Shown here piece after piece: positions 53,475-62,457 of a stretch of 64,000 nucleotides of DNA. This DNA is from Streptococcus mitis (GTDB lineage: Bacteria > Bacillota > Bacilli > Lactobacillales > Streptococcaceae), in contig NZ_SWFJ01000003.1 of the NCBI RefSeq assembly GCF_005144795.1, positions 62,001 through 126,000 of the forward strand, in the 5' to 3' direction. Below the pieces are notes generated by a model, which worked only from the letters and a program-made list of their open reading frames with translations, did no database searches and was not told the DNA's origin. The position numbers were made by a program, and so were the translations under genes. Every line of letters starts with the position of its first letter. Within the stretch, counting starts at the first letter, position 1.

Positions 53475-54442
53475 CAAATAAAATTTATGAATATAAGGAT
53501 GACCAGGACTGGTATGTCGGCTCATATAGTATTTTTGGTGGTGTCCGGACATTGACTGATGAAGACTTGGATTTTCCTCTATTTGAGTTTGCCCAAAGAT
53601 TTCGAGATGAGGAACAAGGTTTTCCTATTTCTGTGATTGTTTTACGCTATGGTTCTCTCTACCGTTTATTGTCTTTTGTGGTAGATATCCTCAACCAAGA
53701 AATGGGACGAAATCTGGAAGTCATCCAACGTCAGGGAGCTTTTCTCTTGATTGAAAATGGGCAACTCCTGCATGTAGCATTGCCTAAAGAAGGGGTCAAT
53801 GTTCATGATTTCTTTGAGACAAGCAAGGTCAGAGAAACCTTATTGATTGCGACTCGTAACGAGGGCAAGACCAAGGAATTCCGAGCTATCTTTGACAAGC
53901 TAGGCTACGATGTGGAAAATCTTAATGACTATCCTGACTTGCCTGAAGTAGCTGAAACAGGCATGACCTTCGAAGAAAATGCCCGTCTCAAGGCAGAAAC
54001 CATTTCTCAATTAACGGGCAAGATGGTTTTGGCAGATGACTCTGGTCTCAAAGTCGATGTCCTTGGTGGCTTGCCAGGTGTATGGTCAGCTCGTTTTGCA
54101 GGAGTGGGAGCTACTGACCGTGAAAACAATGCCAAACTCTTGCACGAATTGGCCATGGTCTTTGAACTCAAGGACCGCTCGGCTCAATTCCATACAACCC
54201 TAGTCGTAGCCAGCCCAAACAAGGAAAGCTTGGTTGTTGAAGCAGACTGGCCTGGCTACATTAACTTTGAACCTAAGGGTGAAAATGGCTTCGGCTATGA
54301 CCCTCTCTTCCTTGTAGGAGAGACAGGCAAGTCCTCAGCTGAATTAACCCTTGAAGAAAAAAATAGTCAATCTCACCGTGCCTTAGCTGTTAAGAAACTT
54401 TTGGAGGTATTTCCATCATGGCAAAGCAAACCATCATTGTAA
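53471..54442 (+). CDS. rdgB: XTP/dITP pyrophosphatase RdgB with N-terminal extension
   Basis: This 323-residue protein carries the HAM1/RdgB domain from about residue 126 ([18 protein letters not shown]) with [15 protein letters not shown] and [11 protein letters not shown], which bind metal and the purine triphosphate. It removes XTP and dITP from the nucleotide pool. The first ~120 residues ([19 protein letters not shown]...) are an added domain found in streptococcal versions. Its role is unknown. The ATG at 53471 overlaps the murI stop. An earlier in-frame ATG at 53432 lies inside murI. Confidence 0.92.
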   Translation: MTNKIYEYKDDQDWYVGSYSIFGGVRTLTDEDLDFPLFEFAQRFRDEEQGFPISVIVLRYGSLYRLLSFVVDILNQEMGRNLEVIQRQGAFLLIENGQLLHVALPKEGVNVHDFFETSKVRETLLIATRNEGKTKEFRAIFDKLGYDVENLNDYPDLPEVAETGMTFEENARLKAETISQLTGKMVLADDSGLKVDVLGGLPGVWSARFAGVGATDRENNAKLLHELAMVFELKDRSAQFHTTLVVASPNKESLVVEADWPGYINFEPKGENGFGYDPLFLVGETGKSSAELTLEEKNSQSHRALAVKKLLEVFPSWQSKPSL

Positions 54443-54939
54443 TGAGCGATTCTCATGGCGATAGCTTGATTGTGGAAGAAATCCGTGATCGCTATGTAGG
54501 CAAAGTTGACGCCGTTTTTCATAACGGCGATTCTGAACTGCGTCCTGATTCTCCCCTTTGGGAAGGCATCCGTGTTGTTAAAGGGAACATGGACTTCTAC
54601 GCCGGCTACCCAGAACGTTTGGTGACCGAGCTTGGTTCGACCAAGATTATCCAAACCCATGGTCACTTGTTTGACATCAATTTCAACTTTCAAAAGTTGG
54701 ACTACTGGGCTCAGGAAGAAGAGGCCGATATCTGTCTCTATGGTCACTTGCATGTGCCAAATGCTTGGATGGAAGGAAAGACTCTTTTTCTAAATCCAGG
54801 TTCCATCAGTCAACCACGTGGGACCATCAGAGAATGTCTCTATGCTCGTGTGGAGATTGATGATAGTTACTTCAAAGTCGACTTTTTGACACGAGACCAT
54901 GAGGTGTATCCGGGCTTGTCCAAGGAGTTTAGCCGATGA
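54418..54939 (+). CDS. YfcE-like metallophosphoesterase
   Basis: This 173-residue calcineurin-like phosphoesterase has the complete metal-binding motif set: MSDSHGD (residues about 9-15), HNGDSE, VKGNMD, IIQTHGH and YGHLHVP. It is of the YfcE/MJ0936 phosphodiesterase type. The physiological substrate is unknown. It overlaps rdgB by 25 nt and the CBS protein gene by 4 nt (ATGA). Confidence 0.9.
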   Translation: MAKQTIIVMSDSHGDSLIVEEIRDRYVGKVDAVFHNGDSELRPDSPLWEGIRVVKGNMDFYAGYPERLVTELGSTKIIQTHGHLFDINFNFQKLDYWAQEEEADICLYGHLHVPNAWMEGKTLFLNPGSISQPRGTIRECLYARVEIDDSYFKVDFLTRDHEVYPGLSKEFSR

Positions 54940-55397
54940 TTGCCAAGGAGTTTGAGACTTTCTTGTTGGGGCAGGAGGAAACTTTTTTGACCCCTGCTGA
55001 AAATCTAGCTGTGTTGATTGATACCCACAATGCGGATCATGCGACACTCTTGCTCAGTCAGATGACCTATACCCGTGTTCCTGTTGTAACAGATGAAAAA
55101 CAGTTCGTTGGGACGATTGGGCTCAGAGATATTATGGCTTATCAGATGGAGCATGACTTGAGCCAAGAAATCATGGCGGATACGGATATTGTTCATATGA
55201 CCAAAACGGACGTAGCGGTTGTTTCGCCTGATTTTACCATTACCGAGGTCTTGCACAAGCTGGTAGATGAGTCCTTCTTGCCGGTTGTGGACGCGTCAGG
55301 GATTTTCCAAGGGATTATCACGCGCAAGTCTATCCTCAAGGCTGTCAATGCCCTCTTTCATGACTTTAGTAAGGAATATGAGATTCGATGCAAATGA
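54936..55397 (+). CDS. CBS-domain protein, DarB/CbpB-like
   Basis: This 153-residue protein consists of two CBS domains: residues about 15-75 (YTRVPVVTDEKQFVGTIGLRDIMAY) and about 83-145 (FLPVVDASGIFQGIITRKSILKAV). Length and layout match YkuL/DarB and CbpB of Bacillus and Listeria, which bind c-di-AMP and act on (p)ppGpp and pyruvate enzymes. The same binding here is inference from family likeness. It overlaps both neighbours. Confidence 0.8.
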   Translation: MIAKEFETFLLGQEETFLTPAENLAVLIDTHNADHATLLLSQMTYTRVPVVTDEKQFVGTIGLRDIMAYQMEHDLSQEIMADTDIVHMTKTDVAVVSPDFTITEVLHKLVDESFLPVVDASGIFQGIITRKSILKAVNALFHDFSKEYEIRCK

Positions 55398-56128
55398 GAG
55401 ACAGGATTTCAGATTTCTTAGAGGGAAAGCAGGGTTTATCTGCCAATTCTAAGCAGTCCTATAAGTATGATTTGGAGCAATTTTTAGATATTGTAGGTGG
55501 GCGGATTTCGGAGACTAGTCTCAAGATTTACCAAGCCCAGCTAGTCAATCTAAAAATCAGCGCTCAAAAGCGGAAGATTTCGGCCTGTAACCAATTTCTC
55601 TACTTTCTCTATCAAAAAGGGGAAGTGGAAAGCTTTTACCGTTTGGAATTAGCCAAACAAGCTGAAAAGAAGACCGAAAAGCCGGAACTCTTAGACCTAG
55701 ACTCTTTTTGGCAGGAAAGTAATTATCCAGAAGGACGCTTGCTGGCGCTTCTTATCTTGGAAATAGGGCTCTTGCCGAGTGAGATTTTGGCTCTCAAGGT
55801 TGCGGATATCAATCTGGATTTTCAGGTGCTGCGAATCAATAAGGCTTCCCAACAGAGGATTGTCACTATTCCCACGACCTTGCTTTCAGAATTGGAACCC
55901 TTGATGGGGCAGACCTATCTCTTTGAAAGGGGAGGGAAAGCCTATTCCCGTCAGTGGGCCTTCCGTCAGCTAGAGTATTTTGTCAAGGAGAAAGGTTTTC
56001 CATCCTTATCAGCTCAAGCCTTACGGGAACAGTTCATTCTAAGACAGATAGAAAAGAAGATCGATTTGTACGAAATTGCAAAAAAATTAGGATTAAAAAC
56101 AGTCCTGACCTTAGAAAAATATAGATAA
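55388..56128 (+). CDS. XerD-like protein, degenerate tyrosine recombinase
   Basis: This 246-residue protein has the SAM-like N-terminal and catalytic fold of XerC/D. In the first catalytic motif the Arg is missing ([11 protein letters not shown]). The His-x-x-Arg box reads QALREQ with Gln for His. The final Tyr in TLEKYR is kept. It is the streptococcal XerD-like family, probably without full recombinase activity. It lies directly before scpA and shares its stop base with the scpA start (overlap of one base), so a role near chromosome segregation is possible. Confidence 0.87.
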   Translation: MQMRDRISDFLEGKQGLSANSKQSYKYDLEQFLDIVGGRISETSLKIYQAQLVNLKISAQKRKISACNQFLYFLYQKGEVESFYRLELAKQAEKKTEKPELLDLDSFWQESNYPEGRLLALLILEIGLLPSEILALKVADINLDFQVLRINKASQQRIVTIPTTLLSELEPLMGQTYLFERGGKAYSRQWAFRQLEYFVKEKGFPSLSAQALREQFILRQIEKKIDLYEIAKKLGLKTVLTLEKYR

Positions 56129-56856
56129 TGGATATTAAATTAAAAGATTTTGAAGGACCCCTGGATTTGCTTTTGCACCTGGTTTCTAAGTATCAGATGG
56201 ATATCTACGATGTGCCCATTACGGAAGTCATCGAACAGTATCTAGCCTATGTCTCAACCCTGCAGGCTATGCGTCTGGAAGTGACGGGTGAGTACATGGT
56301 TATGGCCAGTCAGCTCATGCTGATTAAGAGCCGCAAACTCCTTCCAAAGGTAGCAGAAGTGACCGACTTGGAGGACGATCTAGAGCAGGATCTTCTCTCT
56401 CAAATCGAAGAATACCGCAAGTTCAAGCTCTTGGGTGAGCACTTGGAAGCCAAGCACCAAGAACGGGCCCAGTATTATTCTAAAGCACCGACAGAGTTGA
56501 TTTACGAAGATGCGGAGCTTGTGCATGACAAGACGACCATTGACCTCTTTTTGGCTTTTTCAAATATCCTAGCCAAGAAAAAAGAGGAGTTTGCACAGAA
56601 TCACACGACTATCTTGCGAGATGAGTATAAGATTGAGGACATGATGGTTATCGTGAAAGAGTCCTTGACTGGACGAGATCAATTGCGCTTGCAGGATTTG
56701 TTCAAGGAAACCCAGAATGTCCAAGAGGTCATTACCCTCTTTTTAGCAACCCTAGAGTTAATCAAAACTCAGGAACTAATCCTCGTGCAAGAGAAGAGTT
56801 TCGGAGATATCTATCTCATGGAAAAGAAGGAAGAAAGTCAAGTGGCCCAAAGCTAG
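56128..56856 (+). CDS. scpA: Segregation and condensation protein A
   Basis: This 242-residue kleisin joins Smc and ScpB into the condensin that organises the chromosome. It has the typical start [21 protein letters not shown], a helical N-terminal domain, acidic middle ([19 protein letters not shown]) and a C-terminal winged helix (about residues 165-235). It starts directly at the end of the xerD-like gene and is followed after 18 nt by scpB. Confidence 0.96.
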   Translation: MDIKLKDFEGPLDLLLHLVSKYQMDIYDVPITEVIEQYLAYVSTLQAMRLEVTGEYMVMASQLMLIKSRKLLPKVAEVTDLEDDLEQDLLSQIEEYRKFKLLGEHLEAKHQERAQYYSKAPTELIYEDAELVHDKTTIDLFLAFSNILAKKKEEFAQNHTTILRDEYKIEDMMVIVKESLTGRDQLRLQDLFKETQNVQEVITLFLATLELIKTQELILVQEKSFGDIYLMEKKEESQVAQS

Positions 56857-56874
56857 ACTTGATAGAGAGGAAAG

Positions 56875-57444
56875 ATGAGTACTTTAGCAAAAATAGAAGC
56901 GCTCTTGTTTGTAGCGGGTGAAGATGGGATTAGAGTCCGCCAGTTAGCTGAACTCCTCTATCTGCCACCGACAGGCATCCAACAGAGTTTAGAAAAATTA
57001 GCCCAGAAGTATGAAAAGGACCCAGATTTCAGTTTGGCTCTGATTGAGACTGGTGGTGCTTATAGATTGGTGACCAAGCCTCAGTTTTCAGAGATTTTAA
57101 AGGAATATTCCAAGGCACCTATCAACCAGAGTTTATCTCGAGCTGCCCTTGAGACCTTGTCCATCATTGCCTACAAGCAGCCCATTACTCGGATAGAAAT
57201 TGATGCCATCCGTGGGGTCAACTCGAGTGGGGCTTTGGCAAAGTTGCAGGCTTTTGACTTGATCAAAGAAGACGGGAAAAAAGAAGTGTTGGGTCGCCCC
57301 AACCTCTATGTTACTACGGATTATTTCCTAGATTATATGGGGATAAACCATTTAGAAGAATTGCCAGTGATTGATGAGCTTGAGATTCAAGCTCAAGAAA
57401 GCCAATTATTTGGTGAAAGGATAGAAGAAGATGAGAATCAATAA
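56875..57444 (+). CDS. scpB: Segregation and condensation protein B
   Basis: This 189-residue partner of ScpA has two winged-helix domains (about residues 5-80 and 85-165), with [22 protein letters not shown] and the second with [20 protein letters not shown] and [17 protein letters not shown]. An acidic tail follows. AGAGGAAAG is its ribosome site. It overlaps rluB by 14 nt, a strong sign of one operon. Confidence 0.96.
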   Translation: MSTLAKIEALLFVAGEDGIRVRQLAELLYLPPTGIQQSLEKLAQKYEKDPDFSLALIETGGAYRLVTKPQFSEILKEYSKAPINQSLSRAALETLSIIAYKQPITRIEIDAIRGVNSSGALAKLQAFDLIKEDGKKEVLGRPNLYVTTDYFLDYMGINHLEELPVIDELEIQAQESQLFGERIEEDENQ

Positions 57445-58153
57445 GTATATTGCCCACGCAGGTGTGGCCAGTAGGAGAAAAGCAGAAGAGTTGATCAAGC
57501 AAGGCTTGGTGACGGTTAACGGCCAAGTGGTACGTGAACTAGCAACCACTATCAAGTCAGGCGACAAGGTCGAAGTTGAAGGTCAACCTATCTATAACGA
57601 AGAAAAGGTCTATTATCTGCTTAACAAACCACGCGGTGTCATTTCCAGTGTGACAGATGACAAGGGCCGCAAGACGGTTGTCGACCTCTTGCCCAACGTG
57701 AAGGAACGCATCTACCCTGTAGGTCGTTTGGACTGGGATACATCAGGAGTCTTGATTTTGACCAATGATGGGGATTTTACGGATGAAATGATTCACCCTC
57801 GTAATGAGATTGACAAGGTCTACGTCGCGCGTGTTAAAGGTGTGGCAAATAAGGACAATCTCCGCCCCTTGACCCGTGGACTTGAGATTGATGGCAAGAA
57901 AACCAAGCCGGCTGTCTATGAGATTCTCAAAGTGGACCCAGTTAAAAACCGCTCTGTGGTGCAGTTGACCATCCATGAAGGGCGTAACCACCAGGTTAAA
58001 AAGATGTTTGAAGCTGTCGGCCTTCAAGTAGATAAGTTGTCGCGGACTCGTTTTGGACATCTAGACTTGACAGGACTCCGTCCAGGAGAATCTCGTCGTC
58101 TTAATAAAAAAGAAATCAGCCAACTACACACCATGGCTGTAACCAAGAAATAA
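57431..58153 (+). CDS. rluB: 23S rRNA pseudouridine synthase RluB-type
   Basis: This 240-residue pseudouridine synthase has an N-terminal S4 RNA-binding domain (residues 1-60, [21 protein letters not shown]) and a catalytic domain with the Asp in [17 protein letters not shown] (near residue 100) and [20 protein letters not shown]. It is of the RluB/RsuA type, acting on 23S rRNA helix 93 position 2605 in E. coli numbering. It shares its stop with the yidD start (TAATG). Confidence 0.93.
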   Translation: MRINKYIAHAGVASRRKAEELIKQGLVTVNGQVVRELATTIKSGDKVEVEGQPIYNEEKVYYLLNKPRGVISSVTDDKGRKTVVDLLPNVKERIYPVGRLDWDTSGVLILTNDGDFTDEMIHPRNEIDKVYVARVKGVANKDNLRPLTRGLEIDGKKTKPAVYEILKVDPVKNRSVVQLTIHEGRNHQVKKMFEAVGLQVDKLSRTRFGHLDLTGLRPGESRRLNKKEISQLHTMAVTKK

Positions 58154-58395
58154 TGAAACGAATTTTAATAGCGCCTGTGCGCTTTTACCAACGGTTTATC
58201 TCACCAGCCTTTCCACCCTCTTGTCGCTTTGAGCCGACTTGCTCAAACTATATGATTGAGGCTATTGAAAAACATGGCTTCAAGGGTGTTTTGATGGGCT
58301 TAGCTCGGATTTTACGTTGTCATCCCTGGTCGAAAACAGGTAAGGACCCCGTCCCAGACCACTTTTCACTCAAACGGAATCAAGAAGAAAAATGA
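58153..58395 (+). CDS. yidD: Membrane protein insertion efficiency factor YidD
   Basis: This 80-residue protein has the conserved cysteine segment [22 protein letters not shown] (residues about 19-40) and [17 protein letters not shown]. YidD proteins attach to the inner membrane via an amphipathic helix and help YidC insert proteins. It ends the murI-to-yidD operon before a strong terminator. Confidence 0.92.
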   Translation: MKRILIAPVRFYQRFISPAFPPSCRFEPTCSNYMIEAIEKHGFKGVLMGLARILRCHPWSKTGKDPVPDHFSLKRNQEEK

Positions 58396-58420
58396 GGCTG
58401 GGTAAAATTATTTTAGTGAA

Positions 58421-58476
58421 ATGATAAAAACGCATCCTATCAGGTTTGAGTGAACTTGATAGGATGCGTTTTATCA
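58421..58476. terminator. Strong bidirectional terminator between yidD and piuA
   Basis: ATGATAAAAACGCATCCTAT (58421-58440) pairs with ATAGGATGCGTTTTATCAT (58458-58476) in a stem of about 20 bp, with A- and T-rich flanks serving both convergent transcripts. Confidence 0.9.
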
Positions 58477-58505
58477 TGTAAAGATGTGCTTGAGTTTGAA
58501 GTTGC

Positions 58506-59477
58506 TTATTTCAAGCCTTTTTGTGCGTCTTCAATCATGAGTTTAGTTGATTCAAGACCGCCTCCGCTTAGATACCAGAGGTCTGGTGTTAGTTGGATAA
58601 TCTTACCATTTTTAGCGGCAGGTGTTTCAGCGATAAGGGCATTTTCTAGGACGCCATCGTTGCTTGAGTTGTCACCACCGATGGCAAGGGTACGGTTGAT
58701 GACAAAGAGGATATCAGGATTGATTTCTTTGACACTTTCAAAGCTGACTTCTTGTCCGTGGCGTGAGTCTTCAAATTTTGTATCAGTTGGTTTGAATTTC
58801 AAGGTTTGATACAAGAAAGAGAAACGAGATTGGGCACCAAAGGCAGCCATTTTTCCTTCATTGAGGAGGATAGCAAGGGCTTTTTTGTCAGAACTTTCGT
58901 TTTTAGTAGCGACTTCTTGGATGCTCTTGTCTAGCTTGGCCAATTCTTCCTTGGCTTTCTGTGTACCTGTTTCCCCAAAGGCGCCTGCTAAGGATTCAAT
59001 GTTAGTTTTAGTTGAAGTCCAGTAGTCGTCCTTGCTTGCTTGGAAGAGAACGGTTGGGGCGATTTCTTTGAATTTATCTACGAATTTTTGTGTACGTAGG
59101 GAAGCAATAATCAAATCAGGCTCAAGGGCGGCGATGGCTTCTAAATCTGGCTCAACCATAGAGCCAACATTTTTAACTTTTCCAGCTAGGTCTTTGAGAT
59201 AGGTTGGTACTGTTTTTGTAGGCATTCCAACGATATTTTTTTCAAATCCTAGAGCACGAATAGTATCAGCAGCGCCGAGGTCAAAGGTAACAATTTTTTC
59301 AGGAACTTTTGAAAGTTTTACTTCGTCCAGTGAGCTTTTAATGATCACTTCTGTTGGAGCAGAGCTGCTTGTTTCCGACTTACTAGTGCTTGAGTTTGTG
59401 TTTGTACTACATGCACCAAGTAGGAGCAAGAAACTGGCTATTAGGGCAGTGAGGTAAAGTTTAAGGGATGTTTTCAT
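58506..59477 (-). CDS. piuA: Iron-siderophore binding lipoprotein PiuA
   Basis: This 323-residue lipoprotein has a lipobox LLLGAC with Cys23, followed by a Ser-rich linker. The periplasmic-binding domain is of the FatB/siderophore type (PEKIVTFDLGAADTIRALGF, MVEPDLEAIAALEPDLIIAS). It captures iron loaded on a catecholate-like siderophore outside the cell. It is the last gene of the piuBCDA operon. GGAGAAATC is its ribosome site. A bidirectional terminator follows. Confidence 0.92.
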   Translation of the reverse strand: MKTSLKLYLTALIASFLLLLGACSTNTNSSTSKSETSSSAPTEVIIKSSLDEVKLSKVPEKIVTFDLGAADTIRALGFEKNIVGMPTKTVPTYLKDLAGKVKNVGSMVEPDLEAIAALEPDLIIASLRTQKFVDKFKEIAPTVLFQASKDDYWTSTKTNIESLAGAFGETGTQKAKEELAKLDKSIQEVATKNESSDKKALAILLNEGKMAAFGAQSRFSFLYQTLKFKPTDTKFEDSRHGQEVSFESVKEINPDILFVINRTLAIGGDNSSNDGVLENALIAETPAAKNGKIIQLTPDLWYLSGGGLESTKLMIEDAQKGLK

Positions 59478-59572
59478 GATTTCTCCTTTTTAAAATGTGA
59501 TAACGATTTAGGGAGTCTCTTGATCTTATTGACTAAGAGACTGAAGGTTCTCTAACTTGAGCTTCTATGTTA

Positions 59573-60325
59573 CTAGCTATAGATACAGATCTTTTTGCCA
59601 TTTATATCAGCTAGCGTGATAGGAATCTCATAGAGTTGACTGAGCAGATCAGACTGCATGATTTGATTGGTTGTTCCCTTGCTAAAGACTTGACCGTCCT
59701 TGAAGGCGACAATTTCATCTGCATACTGACTGGCCATGTTGATATCGTGGAGGACGATGATAATGGTCTTGCCGAGTTCCTCCACCAGTCTCCGAAGAAT
59801 CTGCATCATGCTAACGCTTTGCTTGATATCAAGATTGTTGAGCGGTTCGTCTAGTAAGATAAAGTTCGTATCCTGGGCCAGTACCATAGCGATAAAGACC
59901 CGCTGGAGTTGTCCCCCAGATAGACTATCGATGTAGCGGTCTTTTAAGTTGGTCAGTTCTAAATAGTCCAGAGTTTCTCGGATTTTTTCCCAATCTTCTG
60001 CCCTCAGTCGACCTCGGCTGTAAGGAAAACGTCCAAAACTGACTAGTTCTTCAACCGTCAATTTGGCTTGGTAATTAATCTTCTGCTTTAGGATGGTCAG
60101 TTCTTGGGCTAGTTCTTGCGAATTCCAACTCTCGATTTCACGACCTTTGATACTGAGAATTCCCTGATCTTTCTTGGTCAGTCTGCTCATGATGGAGAGG
60201 AGAGTCGATTTTCCAGCACCATTTGGACCAATGAATGCTGTCAGTTTCTGAGGACTGACTTCAAGCGTAATACCTTGCAAAATATCCTGTTTTTGAATGG
60301 ATTTGTCAATGTTTTCCAGTTTCAC
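59573..60325 (-). CDS. piuD: Iron-siderophore ABC transporter ATPase PiuD
   Basis: This 250-residue ATPase of the FecE type has Walker [14 protein letters not shown] (residues about 33-45), signature DSLSGGQLQRVFIAM and Walker B NFILLDEPLNNLD. It energises the permease pair encoded upstream. Its start overlaps the end of the second permease by 4 nt, so translation is coupled. Confidence 0.94.
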   Translation of the reverse strand: MKLENIDKSIQKQDILQGITLEVSPQKLTAFIGPNGAGKSTLLSIMSRLTKKDQGILSIKGREIESWNSQELAQELTILKQKINYQAKLTVEELVSFGRFPYSRGRLRAEDWEKIRETLDYLELTNLKDRYIDSLSGGQLQRVFIAMVLAQDTNFILLDEPLNNLDIKQSVSMMQILRRLVEELGKTIIIVLHDINMASQYADEIVAFKDGQVFSKGTTNQIMQSDLLSQLYEIPITLADINGKKICIYS

Positions 60326-61326
60326 TGACGCGCCCTCCTGTAGAGTAAGATAAAGAATAAGAGACCACCTACGCTCTCGATGATCATGCTGATGCGAATT
60401 TCCAGCGCAAATACTCGTTCAATCAGGGCCTGCCCCAAGGTCAAACTGATAAATCCGACCAGAATAGCCACTATAAAGAGTAACTTATGTCGATAGTCTT
60501 TGACGATTAGGTAGGTGAGGTTGGCCAACATAAAACCGAAGAAGGCCATAGGTCCTACCAGGGCAGTGGCCGTTGAAGTTAAAAGTACGATACCCCAGAG
60601 GAGCTCTTTCTGTTCTTTTTCCACATCGAGCCCCAATATCTGAGCTGTTTCTCTTTGCAGATGCAAGACATCCAGAATGACTGCTTTCCGAAAGAAAAAG
60701 ATGGTCAAAGCAAGGATAATCAGAGAACTGATGGCTAGGATGGAAGTGTTGAGATGTTGAAAGGAGGCAAAGAGACTGTTCTGCAGTTTATCGTATTCGT
60801 TTGGATCCATCAGGACCTGAAGGAAGGTACTGATATTTCGAAAGAGACTTCCGAGGGCTAGACAAATCAGCAGGATGAAGACCAAATCTTGTTTCATCAG
60901 CGTCTTCAAGTAGCCTTGTAAGGCAAGAAAGAAGAGGGATTGAAGCATAAGCAAGACTAGAAATTCTAAGATAGGAGACTTTTCAAGCTGTAGAAATTTG
61001 CTTTCAAAAACCAGTAGTAGAGTTTGCAGTAGGACGTAGAAGGATTCGATTCCTAAAATACTTGGCGTCAGAAAGCGATTTTCCGTCAGGGTTTGAAAAC
61101 TAATGGTCGAAATCCCAGTCGCGATGGCTACCAAGAGATAAACGATGATTTTTTGGGAACGCAACTTCCAAGCAAAGGCTGACAAGTGAGTGATGGGCCA
61201 AAAGTAGAGAAGGCAAGCTCCGATGGCAAGAATAATGAGAATCCAGAAGAGCTTGGTATGTTTGCTTTTAGACTGCATCTTTTCGTCCCCCTCTCCAGAG
61301 AAGTAAGATAAAGACGAGGCTACCAA
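60322..61326 (-). CDS. piuC: Iron-siderophore ABC transporter permease PiuC
   Basis: This 334-residue FecCD-type permease has a basic N-terminus and about nine to ten membrane helices. It has the QTLTENRFLTPSILGIESFY block that FecCD permeases use in subunit contacts, and a C-terminal GPMAFFGFMLANLTY with an IGFM-like coupling region. The annotated start overlaps piuB by 59 nt. A later start (MQSKSKHTKL, 61281) after GGGGACGAAA is possible. It pairs with PiuB. Confidence 0.9.
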   Translation of the reverse strand: MVASSLSYFSGEGDEKMQSKSKHTKLFWILIILAIGACLLYFWPITHLSAFAWKLRSQKIIVYLLVAIATGISTISFQTLTENRFLTPSILGIESFYVLLQTLLLVFESKFLQLEKSPILEFLVLLMLQSLFFLALQGYLKTLMKQDLVFILLICLALGSLFRNISTFLQVLMDPNEYDKLQNSLFASFQHLNTSILAISSLIILALTIFFFRKAVILDVLHLQRETAQILGLDVEKEQKELLWGIVLLTSTATALVGPMAFFGFMLANLTYLIVKDYRHKLLFIVAILVGFISLTLGQALIERVFALEIRISMIIESVGGLLFFILLYRRARQ

Positions 61327-62242
61327 TGATTCCTAGTAGAAGACTGACAGACAGCTCATAGGGCCGAATCAGAACTCGGGATAGGATGTCGCAAGCCAGA
61401 ACTAGATTGGCACCGACCAGTGCTACGATGAGTTTGGTCTGACTTAGATTATCTCCATAGCGCTTGCGAACAAGATTGGGAACAATAACTCCGAGAAATG
61501 GTAAGCCACCCACAGTAATCATGGTGACACTAGTCGTTAGCGCCACCAAAAAGAGGGCTAGTTTTTCAAGTAAGGAGTAGGAAATCCCCAAACTTTCACT
61601 GGTTTCTTTTCCTAAATTCATGATGGTAAAGGTTTTGGATAATTTCCAAACGGATATCAGGATAATGAGCCCTAAGAAGAGCCACTCATACTGATGAGTC
61701 TGAATCATGGAGAAGGAGCCCTGGGTCCAAGCTGTCATACTCTGAACCAGATTGAAACGATAGGCGATAACTTCTGTCACAGAACCGATAATCCCGCTAT
61801 AGATGATTCCAATCAGAGGCAACATCCACCTTTCCTTTACAGTAAAAATGGTCATAAAGGCTAGGAAGAAGAGAGTAAATACGATGGATGAAACAAAAGC
61901 AAAGAGCATCTTTTGAGTCAGACTAGCCGATGGAAAGACAAAGAGGCTCAATACCATTCCTAGTTTGGCAGCTTCAGTGGTTCCAACTGTACTTGGAGCA
62001 GCAAACTGATTTTGAGTGATAGTCTGCATGAGAAGTCCTGCCATACTCATACTAGAGGCGGTCAGGAGAATGCTGATGGTTCTTGGGAGACGGGACTCTT
62101 GAAAGAGAAGCCAGGTCTGCTGGTCGAAATCAAAGAGCTTTCCCCATGAAAAATCACTGGTTCCAATGCTAATAGAGAGAAAGACTAGGAGTAGAAGTAA
62201 GCCAATTAAATAATGAGAAAGTTTCATACCCCGTCCTTTCAT
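61268..62242 (-). CDS. piuB: Iron-siderophore ABC transporter permease PiuB
   Basis: This 324-residue FecCD-type permease has about ten membrane helices, QTITQNQFAAPSTVGTTEAAK in the first third and GGLPFLGVIVPNLVRKRYG near residue 245. It is the first gene of the operon, starting from ATG 62242 or 62227 (MKLSHYLIGLL, after AAAGGACGGGG). The promoter lies 35 nt upstream. With PiuC it forms the pore for the iron-siderophore complex. Confidence 0.92.
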   Translation of the reverse strand: MKGRGMKLSHYLIGLLLLLVFLSISIGTSDFSWGKLFDFDQQTWLLFQESRLPRTISILLTASSMSMAGLLMQTITQNQFAAPSTVGTTEAAKLGMVLSLFVFPSASLTQKMLFAFVSSIVFTLFFLAFMTIFTVKERWMLPLIGIIYSGIIGSVTEVIAYRFNLVQSMTAWTQGSFSMIQTHQYEWLFLGLIILISVWKLSKTFTIMNLGKETSESLGISYSLLEKLALFLVALTTSVTMITVGGLPFLGVIVPNLVRKRYGDNLSQTKLIVALVGANLVLACDILSRVLIRPYELSVSLLLGIIGSLVFILLLWRGGRKDAV

Positions 62243-62250
62243 GTATATTT

Positions 62251-62305
62251 GGTATCGAAAGATACCTGCGAATATTACTGTAACACGATTTTTCTAATCT
62301 GTCAA
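62251..62305 (-). promoter_or_regulatory. piu promoter with downstream palindrome
   Basis: Minus strand -35 TTGACA (62300-62305), a 17-nt spacer and -10 TACAGT (62277-62282). The palindrome GGTATC-TTTC-GATACC (62251-62266) lies just after the predicted start (about 62270), so it could be an operator or a transcript hairpin. Confidence 0.7.
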
Positions 62306-62424
62306 TAAATTTTCTGAAAATTTAATGTATAAAAAAATTCCTGAAAGAACATCTGTCTCTCTTTTTTATAGGAAAAGAGAGTAAAAATCTATCCACCTTC
62401 CCGCTATCCTTCTCCTATAAAAAG

Positions 62425-62433
62425 TGGTAAAAT
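62425..62433 (+). promoter_or_regulatory. Extended -10 promoter of pepA
   Basis: TGGTAAAAT at 62425-62433, 24 nt before the pepA ATG. GAAGGAAC is the ribosome site. The inverted repeat TTTTTATAGGA/TCCTATAAAAA (62363-62373 and 62413-62423) reaches almost to the promoter. Confidence 0.55.
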
Positions 62434-62457
62434 GGATGAAAGAAAGAAGGAACTGAA

